A stretch of DNA of 62,000 bases. It comes from Glandiceps talaboti (taxonomy: Eukaryota; Hemichordata; Enteropneusta; Spengelidae). This document shows, piece by piece, positions 1 to 13,099 of this stretch (within the stretch, counting starts at the first letter, position 1; each line of letters starts with the position of its first letter). Below the pieces are notes generated by a model. That model did not search any database. It was given only the letters and a program-made list of their open reading frames with translations, and was not told the DNA's origin. The stretch covers positions 14,733,500 through 14,795,499 of the forward strand of contig NC_135558.1 of NCBI RefSeq assembly GCF_964340395.1, read 5' to 3'. The position numbers and the translations under genes are program-made.

Positions 1-129
1 GTTTCATCATTGCTCCCGGAAATTATAAAATGCGTACAATGTCAAAGTAAACTGAATGTCACCTATAGTTTGTTGTCTGACACGTGGTAACAAAAACGGG
101 TGCACTTTGTCCTTAAAGTGGTACTTGTT

Positions 130-455
130 GTCAACTAGCCGACCATCATACCCGGAAATGACGTCACATTATCGTGCATCATGTAGTGTATTATAACAGT
201 ACTTATGGGTGAGAGTTTTAAGCTTATTACGTTTTATTTAGTAATGTTTTGTCTGAAATTCTCAAAAAATCCGTACCTGAATTTTACTGCACAAACGCGT
301 TGCCATAGGCATTTGAAATGCTGCTGTTATGGCTTACAAAGGTCATCATGTTCTTAGGCCGGAACCTCAAATAGTCATGTGATCGTCATGTTACATGGAG
401 ATGTTCCTTTTTTATTTTGTGTGATATTTGGAATAAATGACAATGTGACCTTTCA
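130..455 (+). other. 3'UTR-like block related to the GPI-mucin gene cluster
   Basis: No long open frame is present. The block shares ordered sequence with 12815-13090 and, more weakly, 23215-23600: TGACGTCA at 159-166 preceded by CCGGAAA, then a segment around ACAGTACTTATGG, then AATCCGTAC-TGAATTTTACTGCA, then CAAAGGTCAT, ending at AATAAA (432-437). Because the other two copies follow genes A and B of the mucin-like cluster, I infer that this is the last, non-coding exon of a further + strand member whose coding exons lie upstream of the window. It could instead be a dispersed repeat that happens to end in AATAAA. Confidence 0.45.
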
Positions 456-1036
<581 letters not shown>

Positions 1037-1209
1037 AGTTACGATGACCAAACTCTCATATACGGAACATGCGCTGACAGTGTTTATTAATACCCTGCGG
1101 ACGTTATTTGCTTTCCCGATTCTGGCTCGGTTGCTATTCATATATTCCCATATCAATCACGTGATGTGTTGTTTATGTGTTGATGCTATCTCATCAAGGA
1201 CTCTAAACA

Positions 1210-1216
1210 TATAAAA
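1210..1216 (+). promoter_or_regulatory. TATA box of the GH1 gene
   Basis: TATAAAA lies 53 bp upstream of the ATG at 1269, leaving room for a transcription start near 1240 and a short leader. Assignment rests on the motif and its spacing only. Confidence 0.5.
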
Positions 1217-1268
1217 GTTTGGTGACTTCCTAAAGGAGACGCCAATTTCTGGATAGCTTTTCGTCAGA

Positions 1269-4172
1269 ATGGAACTCAAGTACATCGCCACTGTACATGT
1301 GTTAATTCTCAGCATCTTTGCCATTTCGGTAGTCGCTGAGGATCCCGAGTACGTATACCCCGGTATATTTGATGACCCGGAGAGGGACGCTTTCTTGTAC
1401 GGTACTTTTCCACAAGATTTTATCTGGAGTACAGCAACTGCTGCTTATCAAATCGAAGGTGGTTGGGACGCTGACGGAAAGGGGGTACATATATGGGACA
1501 CTTATGCTCACGAACCGGGAAATATCGACAACGGTGACACGGGAGACGTAGCTTGCGACAGTTACAACAAATGGCAAGAAGACATTAAGATAATGAACGA
1601 TATGAAAATGAAGTATTACAGATTCTCGATCAGTTGGGCTCGTATTTTACCAAACGGTACGACAGACTACGTAAACGAGGCTGGTATAGAATATTACAAT
1701 ACCTTGATTGACGATTTACTCGCTGCTGGCGTTACACCTTTCGTGACGCTATATCACTGGGATTTGCCACAGGCTCTGCACGATAGTTATGGTGGTTGGT
1801 CAGGTGACGAAATCGTAGATGACTTTGGTAACTATGCCAGGTTGTGTTTCGAAAGGTTTGGCGACCGTGTCAAGTTTTGGATCACATTGAATGAACCGTG
1901 GGTTGTGGCGATTAATGGGTATGAAGAGGGATACATGGCACCCGGAATTCAGGGTGAGGGCCAGGCAGTTTACGTTGTTGCCCACAATTTGATTAAGTCA
2001 CATGCTAGAGCTTGGCATATTTATGAAGACGATTTTCGCGCTGAACAGAATGGTCTTATCGGCATTACTTTCAATAGTGACTTTCATGAACCGAAAGACC
2101 AAGACATCGATAGCGATCTAGAAGCAGCCGAAAGGATGCACCAATTCTTTCTCGGTTGGTTCGCTAATCCAATTTTCATCGGTGACTACCCGGAAATCAT
2201 GAAAACCAGAATCGCAGACATAAGTGAGCAACAAGGGTTTAATGAATCACGACTTCCTGAATTCACCTCGGTAGAGATTGACTACATCAAGGGAACCAGT
2301 GACTTTTTCGGACTCAATCATTACACTTCTCGTATATGCGAAAACAATACGGATGAAGTTTCTCTTCTGCCACCGAGTTGGAATAAAGATCACGGAGTTC
2401 ATACCTTCACTGAAAGTCACTGGCCACGCGCTCACTCGTCTTGGCTTTACGTTGTTCCCTGGGGACTTAGAAGATTACTGGCGCTGATTAAATTTGAGTA
2501 TGGTAATCCACCGATCTACATTACAGAGAATGGATTTTCAACAGATTACGTTGGTGAACTAAATGACGTGGACAGAATGAACTTTTACAGATCCTACATC
2601 AACGAGGTTCTGAAAGGTAAGCTTAGACACATCAATATTCTCCGAAATACGTTTTCCGATTTTTCGACTGTCTGTCAGTAGATCACAACTTGACATCGCA
2701 TCACCTTTATATTCAAGATCTTGGATGTGGGATTATTTCGTTGACGGTTATCAGCTATGACTCTTCTGAAATTTGATATTTTTTAGGCTACAGTTTCTGC
2801 AATGTGTTAGTTTATTTGTTTCCATCAGAAGATTATCAAAGAAATGTAAATGCGTTTTCCTAATTATCTCGCTGATGTCTCGAACAACACAAATGCGAAA
2901 AAAGTTTTTTACAAAAAAAAATATGAAAAGATTGGGAAGGATGGACGCACTTCGTATGTACAGCGTTTGGAAGTTTGTGTCTGTCTAGATTTTAATCAAG
3001 ATAGCAAAGTATTTGATAATGAAATTGATAGTTGTCATATCACATCAGAAGGAGAAGAGAAACAAATCATACCAAATCTACTTTAATAGTTACGAGCCAG
3101 ATAGGGCTATATGGTGAGACTTATGTTACTCTGCCGCTATCAGATCTACACAACCAAATCTCTTGTAACCACTCCCAGCAGATAGATTTAGTCAGGATTC
3201 CAAACTCTTCAAATATATATGGCCTTCAGTATAGTAGGTGTTTGAACTGTTGCGATGCTAATACAGACAATAATTATCATTTCATAACATTGCCAGTTTA
3301 GCATAAAGTAAGAACAAATATCTACTAGCTGCCCTTATTGACGGGATGCGGACAAAATCCCCAATTCAGTCGAAACAAGAGTATTTATATAGGGTTAAAG
3401 TTCACACCATTAATGGGCTGAGGTTAAAGATATAACTTTTATTCTACTTTGTTTCTGTATCACATGTGTTCTTGAAATTTGGCAAATGAGAAAGTGTTCA
3501 TATTTCTGTATACCATTTTTTGCACCCTGCTGCGTTTCGATTAAGACTGTGTAACACATTAAAGCACTGTGTGTACTGTCCACAATGTGGATTTTCTGAA
3601 ATTGATAGACTATAGATGCTTAAGAAATGATGTATCGCATTCTATGAACCAAGCATGAGAAAAATTGTGCCATTCTCCGGTTACGTGGTTGTTTGTTTTC
3701 TTGCGATATGTCTAAATATTCTACTTTTAGAAATCTAAATCAGATTCTAGAGTTCTTCATTCGGTTCCGTTTTTTAATTTGCTTCTGACTAGAATTCAGT
3801 TTGGTAGATTTAAAATCCCCAGCTGAAATTTTAGGCATACCCAGTGTACTGTATCTATTAAATATGATATACATTTTTTCCATCGTAGCCATTGAACTTG
3901 ATGGTGTCGACGTAAAATCATACACGGCATGGTCTCTGATGGACAACTTCGAGTGGGCCCGTGGTTATACCGAACGGTTTGGCTTACATTACGTGGACTT
4001 TGAAGATGACGAGAGACCTCGTACTCAAAGGGAGTCTGCCAAGATGTACGCACAGATAATAGAAGATAATGGCTTCCCGACCGATGACACCTCAGGGGCA
4101 TCTTCACCACAACAGTTTATTTCAAATTGGCTTTTAGCGACAACATATACTGTATTTAAAGTGTTTTTGTAA
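1269..4172 (+). CDS. Secreted glycoside hydrolase family 1 (beta-glucosidase/lactase-like)
   Basis: Two coding exons: 1269-2616 (donor AAAG|GTAAGC) and 3889-4172 (acceptor CATCGTAG|CC), phase 1, giving 543 residues. Residues 1-23 form a signal peptide. The single GH1 domain runs from about residue 42 to 520. It carries the acid/base motif TLNEPW (Glu209) and the nucleophile motif ITENG (Glu420), and the aglycone-side motif [13 protein letters not shown] is encoded by exon 2. Both catalytic glutamates are present, so it should be an active retaining beta-glycosidase, unlike Klotho-type members that have lost one. The substrate cannot be read from sequence. After the domain comes a Ser/Thr/Gly linker and a short hydrophobic C-terminus ([18 protein letters not shown]), which may be a weak GPI signal or tail anchor. 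Length is typical of one-domain animal GH1 enzymes rather than multi-domain lactase. Confidence 0.93.
2617..3888 (+). other. Intron of the GH1 gene
   Basis: It begins GTAAGC and ends TTTTTTCCATCGTAG. Translation across the junction joins ...INEVLK to [13 protein letters not shown], which is the normal GH1 continuity. No other gene or clear repeat is visible inside. Confidence 0.9.
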
Positions 4173-4437
4173 CTTTTTTGAGTCGAATTATTACATAATG
4201 CACATGTTGACTATTATACAGTGTACGTCAAATGAAAAATCAAGGAATGCTATCGCTTTATCAAACAGAATGTCTTGACATTTGCATACTAGAATATTAC
4301 ATTTTTCAAGTGCTGTTGATTGATTATGAGGAGTAATACAGATAAGAAACTTGTACTTGTTATGCGATAGCTGGTTAATTCGGCTCATTCGAAATTAGTT
4401 AAAGTGTAAATGGTAAAAAATGACGCTGTACTTGCTA

Positions 4438-4449
4438 AATAAAAATAAA
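4438..4449 (+). promoter_or_regulatory. Polyadenylation signals of the GH1 gene
   Basis: Two back-to-back AATAAA hexamers (4438-4443 and 4444-4449) lie 266 bp after the GH1 stop codon, the first such signals downstream of it. Confidence 0.6.
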
Positions 4450-4771
4450 TGTATTTAAATAATTTAATCAATAATGGTGTCTTTTTAAGTCAATTTAAAC
4501 CAAAATCAAGACATAGGGTACTCAAAGTCATTCGTCGGGTTTGTTCGGTAATAAGTACTGCGCCACCAACGGCCTTAAAGTCCCTACTAAAGCATCGGTT
4601 TATCAGATATTGGATAGGTGTTTTGACGTTGGGCTGCACACCGTATCTATTGTAAACAATTTCTTGTTTTGGATAGTTTAAAGTAATAAATATAACTAGG
4701 TGTTTTAATACATGCGAATTATTTGAAAAGTACCTTGGTAATTTTATGATATAGCACCAGTTATTATTAGT

Positions 4772-4864
4772 GTTGTTGTTGTTGTATTGCTATTATTATT
4801 ATTGTTGTTGTTGTTCTTTTTGTTGTAGTTGGTGGTATTGTCGTCGTCGTCGTCGTCGTCGTCG

Positions 4865-4917
<53 letters not shown>

Positions 4918-4933
4918 GATGATGATGCTGCTG
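4772..4933. repeat. Compound (GTT)n/(GTC)n/(GAT)n trinucleotide repeat
   Basis: Interrupted GTT and ATT triplets, then about eight GTC, about twenty GTT, then GAT and GCT triplets. It is not in a credible reading frame. Confidence 0.95.
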
Positions 4934-5631
4934 TTGGTGTCTGTGGTGTGTTAGTGGTTTTGTTGCATTTGGTATGTTAGTGACTGTTAGTTGAGTTGGA
5001 CGGTCAAGTTGTTACTTTATTGTATCGGCCGCGGTAAAATAAACAACATGAAGGTGTGTGTGCTGTCTGTCTGTGGCCTCTGTGTATACACGTGTGCTCT
5101 ATCCATTTGTAGGCTGATATAAATCTAGTTCTAGATTTGAGGTAAATCGACATCGTGATTTTGAATATGGCCCACTGAGAGTTTGGGTTGGCAAAGATAT
5201 GTAGAGTAAAGGTAGTGAAGATTTCGGGGATCCGGTCCGTGGTGGAATAGTTGCAGTCAATTGTCTTCTATGTTCTCTTAGTGTTTCTCTTATAACCGCA
5301 GTGATCACGAACTCTGAACTCTGCGTGCAGAGAGGGGCAACTGCTCGCCACTTAATTAGAAATCTAAACTTTATTCTCGGTCGTTATCTGGTTACATTGA
5401 TATTATTATTACATCACTATACAACAGGTTGTGCTTCAAATAAACCTGGGGCTTGGTGGATAGATTTCAAAATGTTTACCAAGTAACTATATCTTAATTC
5501 GCCGATATTTTATTCAGCCAAAATTAAACTGCTTGGCTCACCTAAAAGGTGCACGTTCGAAACACAGGACGAGCATTCGGATAACCGATCCTCACATCCA
5601 TTTGAAAAATGTGAGACAGGGACTTTGTACA
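4934..5631. other. Intergenic, no gene seen
   Basis: Short open frames only. A sequence near 5551 (GTTCGAAAC) resembles a tRNA B box, but the flanking arms do not pair. No feature is supported. Confidence 0.5.
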
Positions 5632-6009
5632 TTTAGGCCTAAAAAAATGCGTGGTTCCGATTATGCTCAATATTAGAATAGGCGGGGTAGGTAGATTGTT
5701 TATTTTATTTTTATTTATTTTTTTCATATGTGAGTAGTCAGGTAGTTATGTTTTCCGTTGTTTTCCATATGGTCTCTGTATTATTGGTTTCTTCTCATCA
5801 GATATACAGCCATTACAGATTGGAAGAACAATTTTATATCGTCTTTTTAAGTTGATGTCAGTTTCCACATCCACTATTTCTCATGAGACTTCACAATTTT
5901 CGCAATTTTTTTTTTCTCGAATACGTAAAAAAAATGTTTTGGTCGGCAGTGAAGAACTGCGTTGGGTTGTGTAATCGGAACCAAACAATGATGATTTTTG
6001 AAAGCCTTA
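5632..6009. mobile_element. MITE-like element with TTTAGGCCTAAAAAA end (copy 1)
   Basis: About 380 bp. It begins TTTAGGCCTAAAAAAATGCG and ends near AAAGCCTTA, the inverse of TAAGGCTTT. A clearly related copy lies in inverse orientation at 38476-38859. Shared landmarks are the GGTTCCG motif near an end, AATAGG-GG-GTAGGTAGATT, a T-rich core and the CATCCACTATTT segment. It has no coding capacity. The terminal inverted repeats suggest a non-autonomous DNA transposon; the superfamily is unknown. Confidence 0.65.
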
Positions 6010-6809
6010 CTATTAAAGCCGAATATACCTCGAGACACAATTTGGCGATTTTGAAGTTCTTATAAACTTCGCTCTGAATCCATATACTCAGAATAACATT
6101 TAGTTTAAAAGTGTGAAGCTAGTTTATTCGTTATTGTGGTGTATTTTGTGTGTGTGTTGCATATTCAATGATACTCGTAGTATACCACTTACTGAAGCAT
6201 TAGTTGACTCTCAGACCACGGTCTGATCAGGTTGACTGAGCTCAAACCTAGTATTAAAGATATACCCAATAACCGTTTCGATGACGTAATTTTTAAAAGT
6301 ATCAATAATGTCGTGGGAATCTGTACTTGACAACCAAATGTTCTAACAAAGTTAGAAGATGATTGAAACTTCATCCAAGGCATATATCAACATTAGTAGC
6401 ATACAACAAGATACATTGTATTCACGGTTTTATGTCAGAAATTTTCAAACGAGAGAAATTCATTTTGATGATAATCGTTTTAAGCCTCACTAGAGAATAA
6501 CCATGGAGGCGTTGTGTTGCTATGTGTGCAGCGATATCAAGGCTCCCTACCGTATCATATATAACGGACGGGAAATCACCTTTGGTTATGTCAAAACTAG
6601 AATCTATATATTATGAAATAAACTCGACAACGCGTCAATACGTCATCACTCTGTGTAAATTATTATGTTAAGTACATCGAAGGTTCTATGGGTTAAGCAC
6701 ATTGATAGCTACAAATCCTAATATTCATTCGTGTACTTAACACTGTCTATAGCTACCGTTGCTATGTATGGTACATGAAGATGCGAAGTAAGCGTAGAAT
6801 TGGTAAAGT
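6010..6809. other. Intergenic, no gene seen
   Basis: No credible coding exon. A near-palindrome CAGACCACGGTCTG sits at about 6211-6226. Confidence 0.4.
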
Positions 6810-7047
6810 ATGTATGTATGTATGTATGTATGTATGTATGTATGTATGTATGTACGTATGTACGTATGTATGTATGTATGTATGTATGTATGTATGTATA
6901 CATGCATGCATGTACGCACGCATGCACGCACGCACGCACATACGTACGTACGTATGTACGTATGTATGTATGTATGTATGTATGTATGTATGTATGTATG
7001 TATGTATGTATGTACTATGTATGTATTACGTATGTACGTACAATTCA
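6810..7047. repeat. (TATG)n/(CGTA)n/(CATG)n tetranucleotide array
   Basis: Long TATG tetranucleotide array with internal TACG, CATG and CACG variants. The apparent Met-Tyr-Val-Cys proteins in all frames come from the repeat. Confidence 0.98.
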
Positions 7048-7718
7048 GTAGGTGGGTTGGTGTGGTGTATATGTGACTGTGTGTACGCTCAATCTTCCAT
7101 ATCGTACGGTATCAAGCGATTCTCAAAGTTGATGGTGTCTGGCAATGTTTTGTGTTCACTAATATGATTATAAATAGGTTCCTGTGCTATTTGTTTGGTG
7201 CGATACCTCATACACACATACAATGTATGTCCCAACAATAACAGGATTGCATAGCAACTTACCTACCACTATATAGTGGCACACAGCCATTGACCCACCC
7301 TTGTTTCCGGCTCACTCTACTTGGAACAATAAGACACGTCGGTAACTGGTGTTTTTTAACAAATTTAATGAAAAATTAGTTATATTGATAATATATGTAC
7401 CTTTATTTGTACAATTAGTACCCCTGACTCAGAGCTAAATGTGGGGAGTATAGCATGATGCATTGCAGCCTCAATAACTGCGCTGGATAAAATCCTTTAA
7501 AAATACAACCTTAGTTTCCAGTTGATACAGTTCGTTTGACCCGCACGCGATGGTTCAACTTTTACCACAGGACCTCATTTCATTCATAACCGGCTACTTT
7601 AAGTTTCTCGGCCTCGCAGACCACTCTAGTCATTCGAATTCGAGCATCGTGAGTGCACTCTGTTTTGTTACATTATCACTAATTACTCAGTATATAAATG
7701 AAAACTTGTGTTATCTTG
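7048..7718. other. Intergenic, no gene seen
   Basis: Unique sequence without recognisable coding, RNA or repeat structure. Confidence 0.4.
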
Positions 7719-7880
7719 TATGTATGTATGTATGTATGTATGTATGTATGTATGTATGTATGTATGTGTACGTATGTATGTATGTATGTATGTATGTATG
7801 TATGTATGTATGTGTCTGTGTGTGTGTGTGTATATACTGTCTGTCTGCGCCTGCATGCCTGCCTGCCTGCCTGCCCGGCC
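7719..7880. repeat. (TATG)n, (TG)n, (TGCC)n compound repeat
   Basis: TATG tetranucleotides from 7719 to 7813, a TG run, then TGCC tetranucleotides at 7855-7875. Confidence 0.97.
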
Positions 7881-8007
7881 ACCCGCCTGCAAAATATCTG
7901 ACACTTTAGTTTAGAAACCCAGGTGCACTGCACTGTACTGTACATTAAGCCTACTGGAGAAATGAAGATGCCTTGGTCATTCACTCATTATACACAAGGA
8001 CTTTAAG

Positions 8008-8011
<4 letters not shown>

Positions 8012-8078
<67 letters not shown>
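8012..8078. repeat. (CA)n microsatellite
   Basis: About 67 bp of pure CA dinucleotides. Confidence 0.98.
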
Positions 8079-8080
<2 letters not shown>

Positions 8081-8954
8081 GACAACTTCAAATGCGAAAG
8101 CGAGGTGTCGTGCACAGTGGAGCTGTAGCAGTAGACATTCAAGTTAAAATGTTGATTATCGGTTGGAAAGTAAACAATTGAGCAATTAAAATCATTGTCC
8201 TCCAGTAATATTTTTTTCAGTATTAGCCTGTACTGCATGCGTTGCAATGCGTTATCACTTCTCACTTTAATTGGGCACAGGATTTGTGTTGTGTCTCTGT
8301 TTGTTCTAGTAAATCCAGAGTTAAATTGTGTCCATCTTTGAGAAAATAACATTTCCCATGAGACGATGAAACACCAAGGCACCTTTGTTTCTCCTGTACA
8401 TCCATGATACAAACACAGTTTATCAGACCAGAGACAAAAATAACACTTTGGGCAGAGGCAGACCTACAAATGTAAAACTTTTAAGATGTGCATACCATAT
8501 ATGTGATGCAATGATGACAATATATGGGCGATATATTATTATGGATGACTTTTAGCAGGGATTAATGTTGTCTGACCTTTGACATTACTAACAAATTATT
8601 GTTTGAAAGATGACAACAGCTCTGTCACTCTGACGCCATTAATGTTGTTGGTATGACAACAGCCAAAACAAGAAATTGTGTAATTTTCAATCGTTTGATT
8701 TTACGGAAGCAGTTGGTCGTAAATTTATTTAAGCCCGAATTTGACACCAGCCAATCAGCGTAGTTGGTAAGGTTCTCTTGACCAATTAAAATAAACATAT
8801 CTGGTATCGAACGCCAATTTTGGAATGGCCAAGCCTATCATATCTATCTTTAGTGTTGGTGAGATCACGTGTACACACGTACAACTGCACAAAAGAACAC
8901 AAATCTGTCGGCAGACCGCATTTCATCTCTGCAACCGACAAAGTGACCATAAGG
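8079..8954. other. Upstream region and 5'UTR of gene A
   Basis: No coding exon is visible. The last roughly 200 bp before the ATG at 8955 should contain the promoter and leader of gene A. A CCAAT-type motif (AGCCAATCAGC) lies at 8750-8760; no clear TATA box is present. Confidence 0.35.
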
Positions 8955-9155
8955 ATGGCGAGGTAAGTGATATTTTGTTCGAATTGGTGGCATCTTTCCT
9001 CACAAGTTTTAGGGTTTTTTGCAATATTTTTGGTGATAATTTTACGCGTAATGCTGTCAAATCAAATTTGGCGAAATCCTCTGTCTCTGTTCGTCTCTGT
9101 CCCTGTCTCCCTCTGTTTGTCTCTGTCTGTAAGTAAGTATATCTGTCTCTGCATA

Positions 9156-9212
<57 letters not shown>

Positions 9213-11187
9213 GAATTTTTCAAATATATTTTCTCGAATCACATTTGTTTTAGGCTCAGCCATAGAGGTATTCTTCTATGATTGGGTTGATCCACGTACG
9301 TAATTCTTAGGGAATTCTAATTGATATTTCAGGACATATATGATTGCTGGCTTGCTATATGCTTACCTGGTTATGATGTCGATGCCATCACCTTACTCCC
9401 AAGCTAGTGAGTAAAAACTACAATATATAACTAAAAATATTTCTTGGAATTGCAACATGTGTGGGTTTAGTCGCTAATTACCGCCTATCAAGCTCAAGGT
9501 CAAGTAAAAAGTTGATGATCCAGTCCTACTTTACATATTTCGTGTCGTTGCTGTTTTGTGCATGCGTTCGACTTATTTCAAAATCTTGCTCCATGAAATA
9601 GTATTAAACATGACCTAACTCTGTATGGAATTTCCGTTGTATAAAGCAGATCTGGCTAAATTTATTTTAGATTTCAAAGATTAGTCTGTCTCATACTTAC
9701 TTCAACAATTTATATGTTAACGATGCTTTCCTCTGTAATGAGTCATTGATGAAACTTAGTTGGACATTGCATTTAAGGAACTAAAAAAAAATCACCAGGA
9801 GAATTAACTTGCGTATAATAATAAGTCGTTCTTTTTCATTTGTCACTTATTCATTCTAATGGTAATATGGAATTTATTTACAATAGGCCAAAAAAATGTT
9901 TCTGGTCAGGATATGTTTTCTAAAGTGGTGCGACGAGGCGATTTTTTAAAATTCTCAAAAAACATTTGGCTCAATCTATAATTTATGGCTTTTACTATTC
10001 GTGTTATTTAGTACTTTAGAGCAAGTGTGTATGTGGGGTAGATGCCATTTGCTTATTCATGATTGGCTCTGCAGTTGTCCTCACTGAAGTAGCAATTAAT
10101 GTAGGAGGGTTATTTTTGTGTTTTCCCCGGGATCTGCATGGGTTGGACAAACACGAACAAGAAATATCGACGGGGTATTTAAGTGATGCATGCGCTGACT
10201 AAAAACAACTTTTTTCTCTTAATTGTCCGCAGCTACCACTCTTGTCTCAACCACGTCAGATACAACAACAACAGAAGAGACGGGAACGACTGCTCCTGGT
10301 GGTGGCGGATCTCAGGGACCCGGGGATCCAACTACCGTTGATTTGACCACAATGACAGGTATGTCGTACTTCAATCAAAATTTACAACAGTTTTTATATA
10401 GCTGCGCATAGTCGACCAAAAGTTAGACCCAGACGATTTCAAGGAAATCGTGGCCTTGAAAGTCTTCAAAAACAATGAATGTATGTCAAAGAGTGCATAA
10501 TGAAGTCTCCTGTCACGTGACGGATTAACAACTTGGCAGGTGAAATACTTATAATAATTGTATTATTTTATCTTCAAATGGAAATCCATCTGTGTTGGTA
10601 AACCATTGTACTCAATTTAACTTTTGTTCAAAACACAACTTGAAAATTTTACCTGAAATTTTCGACTGCCGCCACTTCAGTTTTGTCAACAAAATTGACC
10701 CATTAAATAATAGTTCAGCAAAAACGAAAAATATGACAAGAAATACATGTATAGAAATATATCAAACTCATGGTCTGTAAACGAAACGTAGCATTGTTTC
10801 AAACAATGAGGGCGCTGCCATCCTAGCGTTCGGAGAAATAGTTCAGCAAAAACGAAAACTATGAAAACAATATACATGACTTATAGAAAAACAAATAAAA
10901 ACCTGTAAATGTGTTTTTGTGGGATTCGTAATTTGTGCCAGGAGAAATGGAAATATATTGGAACGAATTCTATGTCTTTGTACATGACCTTCCCATTTTC
11001 TCATCTAGATAACTGTAGTACGTTCTGATTTTAAGTTTGGCGAAGTATTATTTAATTATTACGGTATTTCTTTCTGATATCAGTGAACGGGACAGAATCA
11101 AGTGGTCTTGCTGTGACTGTGAACGGTAACAGTTTCCTGTTTATGTTAATATCGTTCCTCAGCTTGCTGGTTCTGATGGGAAATTAA
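8955..11187 (+). CDS. Gene A: small GPI-anchored mucin-like surface protein (103 aa)
   Basis: Reconstructed from splice sites. Coding exons are 8955-8962 (ATGGCGAG|GTAAGT), 9333-9406 (TTTCAG| ... GCTA|GTGAGT), 10233-10358 (CCGCAG| ... ACAG|GTATGT) and 11084-11187 (ATATCAG| ... stop TAA). Phases are 2, 1, 1 and the sum is 312 bp. Residues 1-27 (MARTYMIAGLLYAYLVMM...) are a signal peptide. The middle is Thr-rich (STTSDTTTTEETGTTAPGG) with a Gly-rich stretch, suited to dense O-glycosylation. An N-glycosylation sequon (NGT) precedes the tail, which ends in a strongly hydrophobic stretch (FLFMLISFLSLLVLMG), as in GPI-anchor signals. No known domain is seen, but the overall design resembles CD24/CD52-type glycopeptides. 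Sister genes B, C and D share the plan. Function is unknown. The exon model is an inference; an extra exon could have been missed. Confidence 0.72.
9161..9208. repeat. (TC)n microsatellite in intron 1 of gene A
   Basis: About 48 bp of TC dinucleotides, preceded by degenerate GTCTCTGTCTCT repeats from about 9080. Confidence 0.97.
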
Positions 11188-11589
11188 TATGGCATGACCT
11201 GCCGAGGTTGGTATTTACTGGATGCTCGTCCAGAAAGTTTAAAATAACGTTAACTGTCAAAGATCTTTATTTATGTTATAGTACTGTGTATCATGCAGTC
11301 CGGGGATTGAATCATATTGTACGATCGTTTTGTCATGTCATGTATTGCGTTACATTGTTAGGTAGTGCAGTGTTACGTTTTATTATGCTTTCAGTAAAAT
11401 GATGTACTGGTACAAAAGCTCACGATAAAATGATAAAAAGTGCATGTCTAATAATTGAAATCATTCTGATAGTGTTATAAAATCCAGTAATAAATGTATC
11501 GGATTGGAGTACAATACATTCTCGAAAAAAAAAACTTGAAAATAACCCTGTGTGTCACGTTATCCATGTGTTGTCTGTCTATTGCCATT

Positions 11590-11761
<172 letters not shown>

Positions 11762-12244
11762 GTGCAGCCTGACCATACGCTGTTTTGGAATGAAGGACAA
11801 CCGAATGAATCTAACGACAAACACTTCGTGACATTAATTCAATAATACAAATAATATTTTGATGATATCATGCTTCGTCTCCTAACTTCGCCGATTTTAC
11901 TATAACTTCATTCATTACTCAAAATACCCCTTTGGACTTGAAGATTATGTAAAATATACGTTTTAATCAGTACTATTGACAATTGTTTATATTGCATATA
12001 TTGTTTTCGAAGTAAGGGGATGAAGCATTGAATAACACAGTGTAAAGATGTCGATCAGATAAAATACCCGTCAATTATTTCTACAGTCTGTATCTATATG
12101 ATGTCATCCCGGTCTTTGCACCATTCTGCATTTGCTAACATACGACCAGGGGATGTACTAAGAGTTACCCATTTTTACCTGTCTCTTTGCTATGGTATCG
12201 ATTTCGAGATTCACCTTCCCCACACATAGTGTGGAGTCACAGTT

Positions 12245-12380
12245 AGTCTCGCTGCCAGACTTGTGACTATATATACATGTAGTCTAGTTACTTCTCGTGT
12301 CTTCGCCGCTCGGGGCGCACTTCGGGCGCCTTACAAAGTTAAGGGATTATAGTCACTAGTCCGAGTCTGGTAGCGAGACT
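12245..12380. mobile_element. Short foldback element (136 bp)
   Basis: The ends are imperfect inverted repeats: AGTCTCGCTGCCAGACTTGT at the left and a matching arm at 12350-12380 containing GAGTCTGGTAGCGAGACT. The centre holds a GC-rich stretch (CGCCGCTCGGGGCGC) that can form its own hairpin. This is typical of a small foldback or MITE element. No second copy was found in the window. Confidence 0.6.
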
Positions 12381-12814
12381 AGAGTCATAGTGTACTCTTA
12401 TTATTAATAGTATTCATAACGTATTTATATGGACTAAATGTATAGGTCAAAACCCTTTTCATCACAGTATTGATGAATATCAAGTATGAAATTGAGAGAC
12501 AAATTTATTTACAGCCCCCAAAAAACTTTTACTAAATTCTTATAAATTGAAGCGTATTCCTAAAAAAAATGTTTTTAAACACTTGTGGCTAGAGATTGCA
12601 TGCTACTATTGCCACTGTCGGAAAGGTGAATAGCGGCTCTGAACTGACACATTTAGACAGGCTGTACCGATAGAGATGTAGTCAAATAAAGTTGATGGAT
12701 TATTTTGATAAGGTATAAAGCTAACAAAAGGTCACAGGTTATGGTGCATTTTAAGTTTTGTAGTACAAATGTTGGATGCGACATGATGTTGTTGTGGTTT
12801 TTTTTTTACCAAAA

Positions 12815-13090
12815 GACGTATCCGGAAATGACGTCAGACCTATGGCGTATTATTATGCAGTAAAATGATGACAGTACTTATGGACGAGAGACGTAGAAAG
12901 TTTTACGACTCAAAGAATCCGTACATGAATTTTTACTGCATGAAAAAACGTGCCGTAGGAATATAACAAAGCTGTTATGTTTATATATTCTGAATGTCAA
13001 AGGTCATGGCATTTCTGACCTTGGAATTATTTGTACCTATTGCCATGTAAATATTTGCCTGTGACAATCTTTTCTGTTAATAAATAATTT
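12815..13090 (+). other. Probable last (non-coding) exon and poly(A) signal of gene A
   Basis: Related to 130-455 throughout. It has CCGGAAATGACGTCA with TGACGTCA at 12829-12836, ACAGTACTTATGGACGAGAG, AATCCGTACATGAATTTTTAC and CAAAGGTCATGGC, ending at AATAAA (13079-13084). A pyrimidine-rich tract and AAAAG precede it and could be the acceptor joined to a donor just after the gene A stop codon. The 3'UTR assignment is inferred from position and similarity. Confidence 0.5.
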
Positions 13091-13099
13091 TAAAAAAGT

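Noticed and set aside
2773-3301. Overlapping short open frames in the GH1 intron
   Set aside because: They fall in the intron defined by the GH1 reading frame and have no recognisable content.
5520-5600. tRNA-like sequence with CACCTAAAAGGTG hairpin and GTTCGAAAC
   Set aside because: T-arm flanks do not pair and no A box is found; at best a decayed tRNA-derived fragment.
6718-7167. Met-Tyr-Val-Cys and His-Thr-Tyr-Ile repeat proteins over the TATG arrays at 6.8, 7.7, 18.4, 19.1, 35.1, 43.3 and 50.6 kb
   Set aside because: Open in all frames of a tetranucleotide repeat; not genes.
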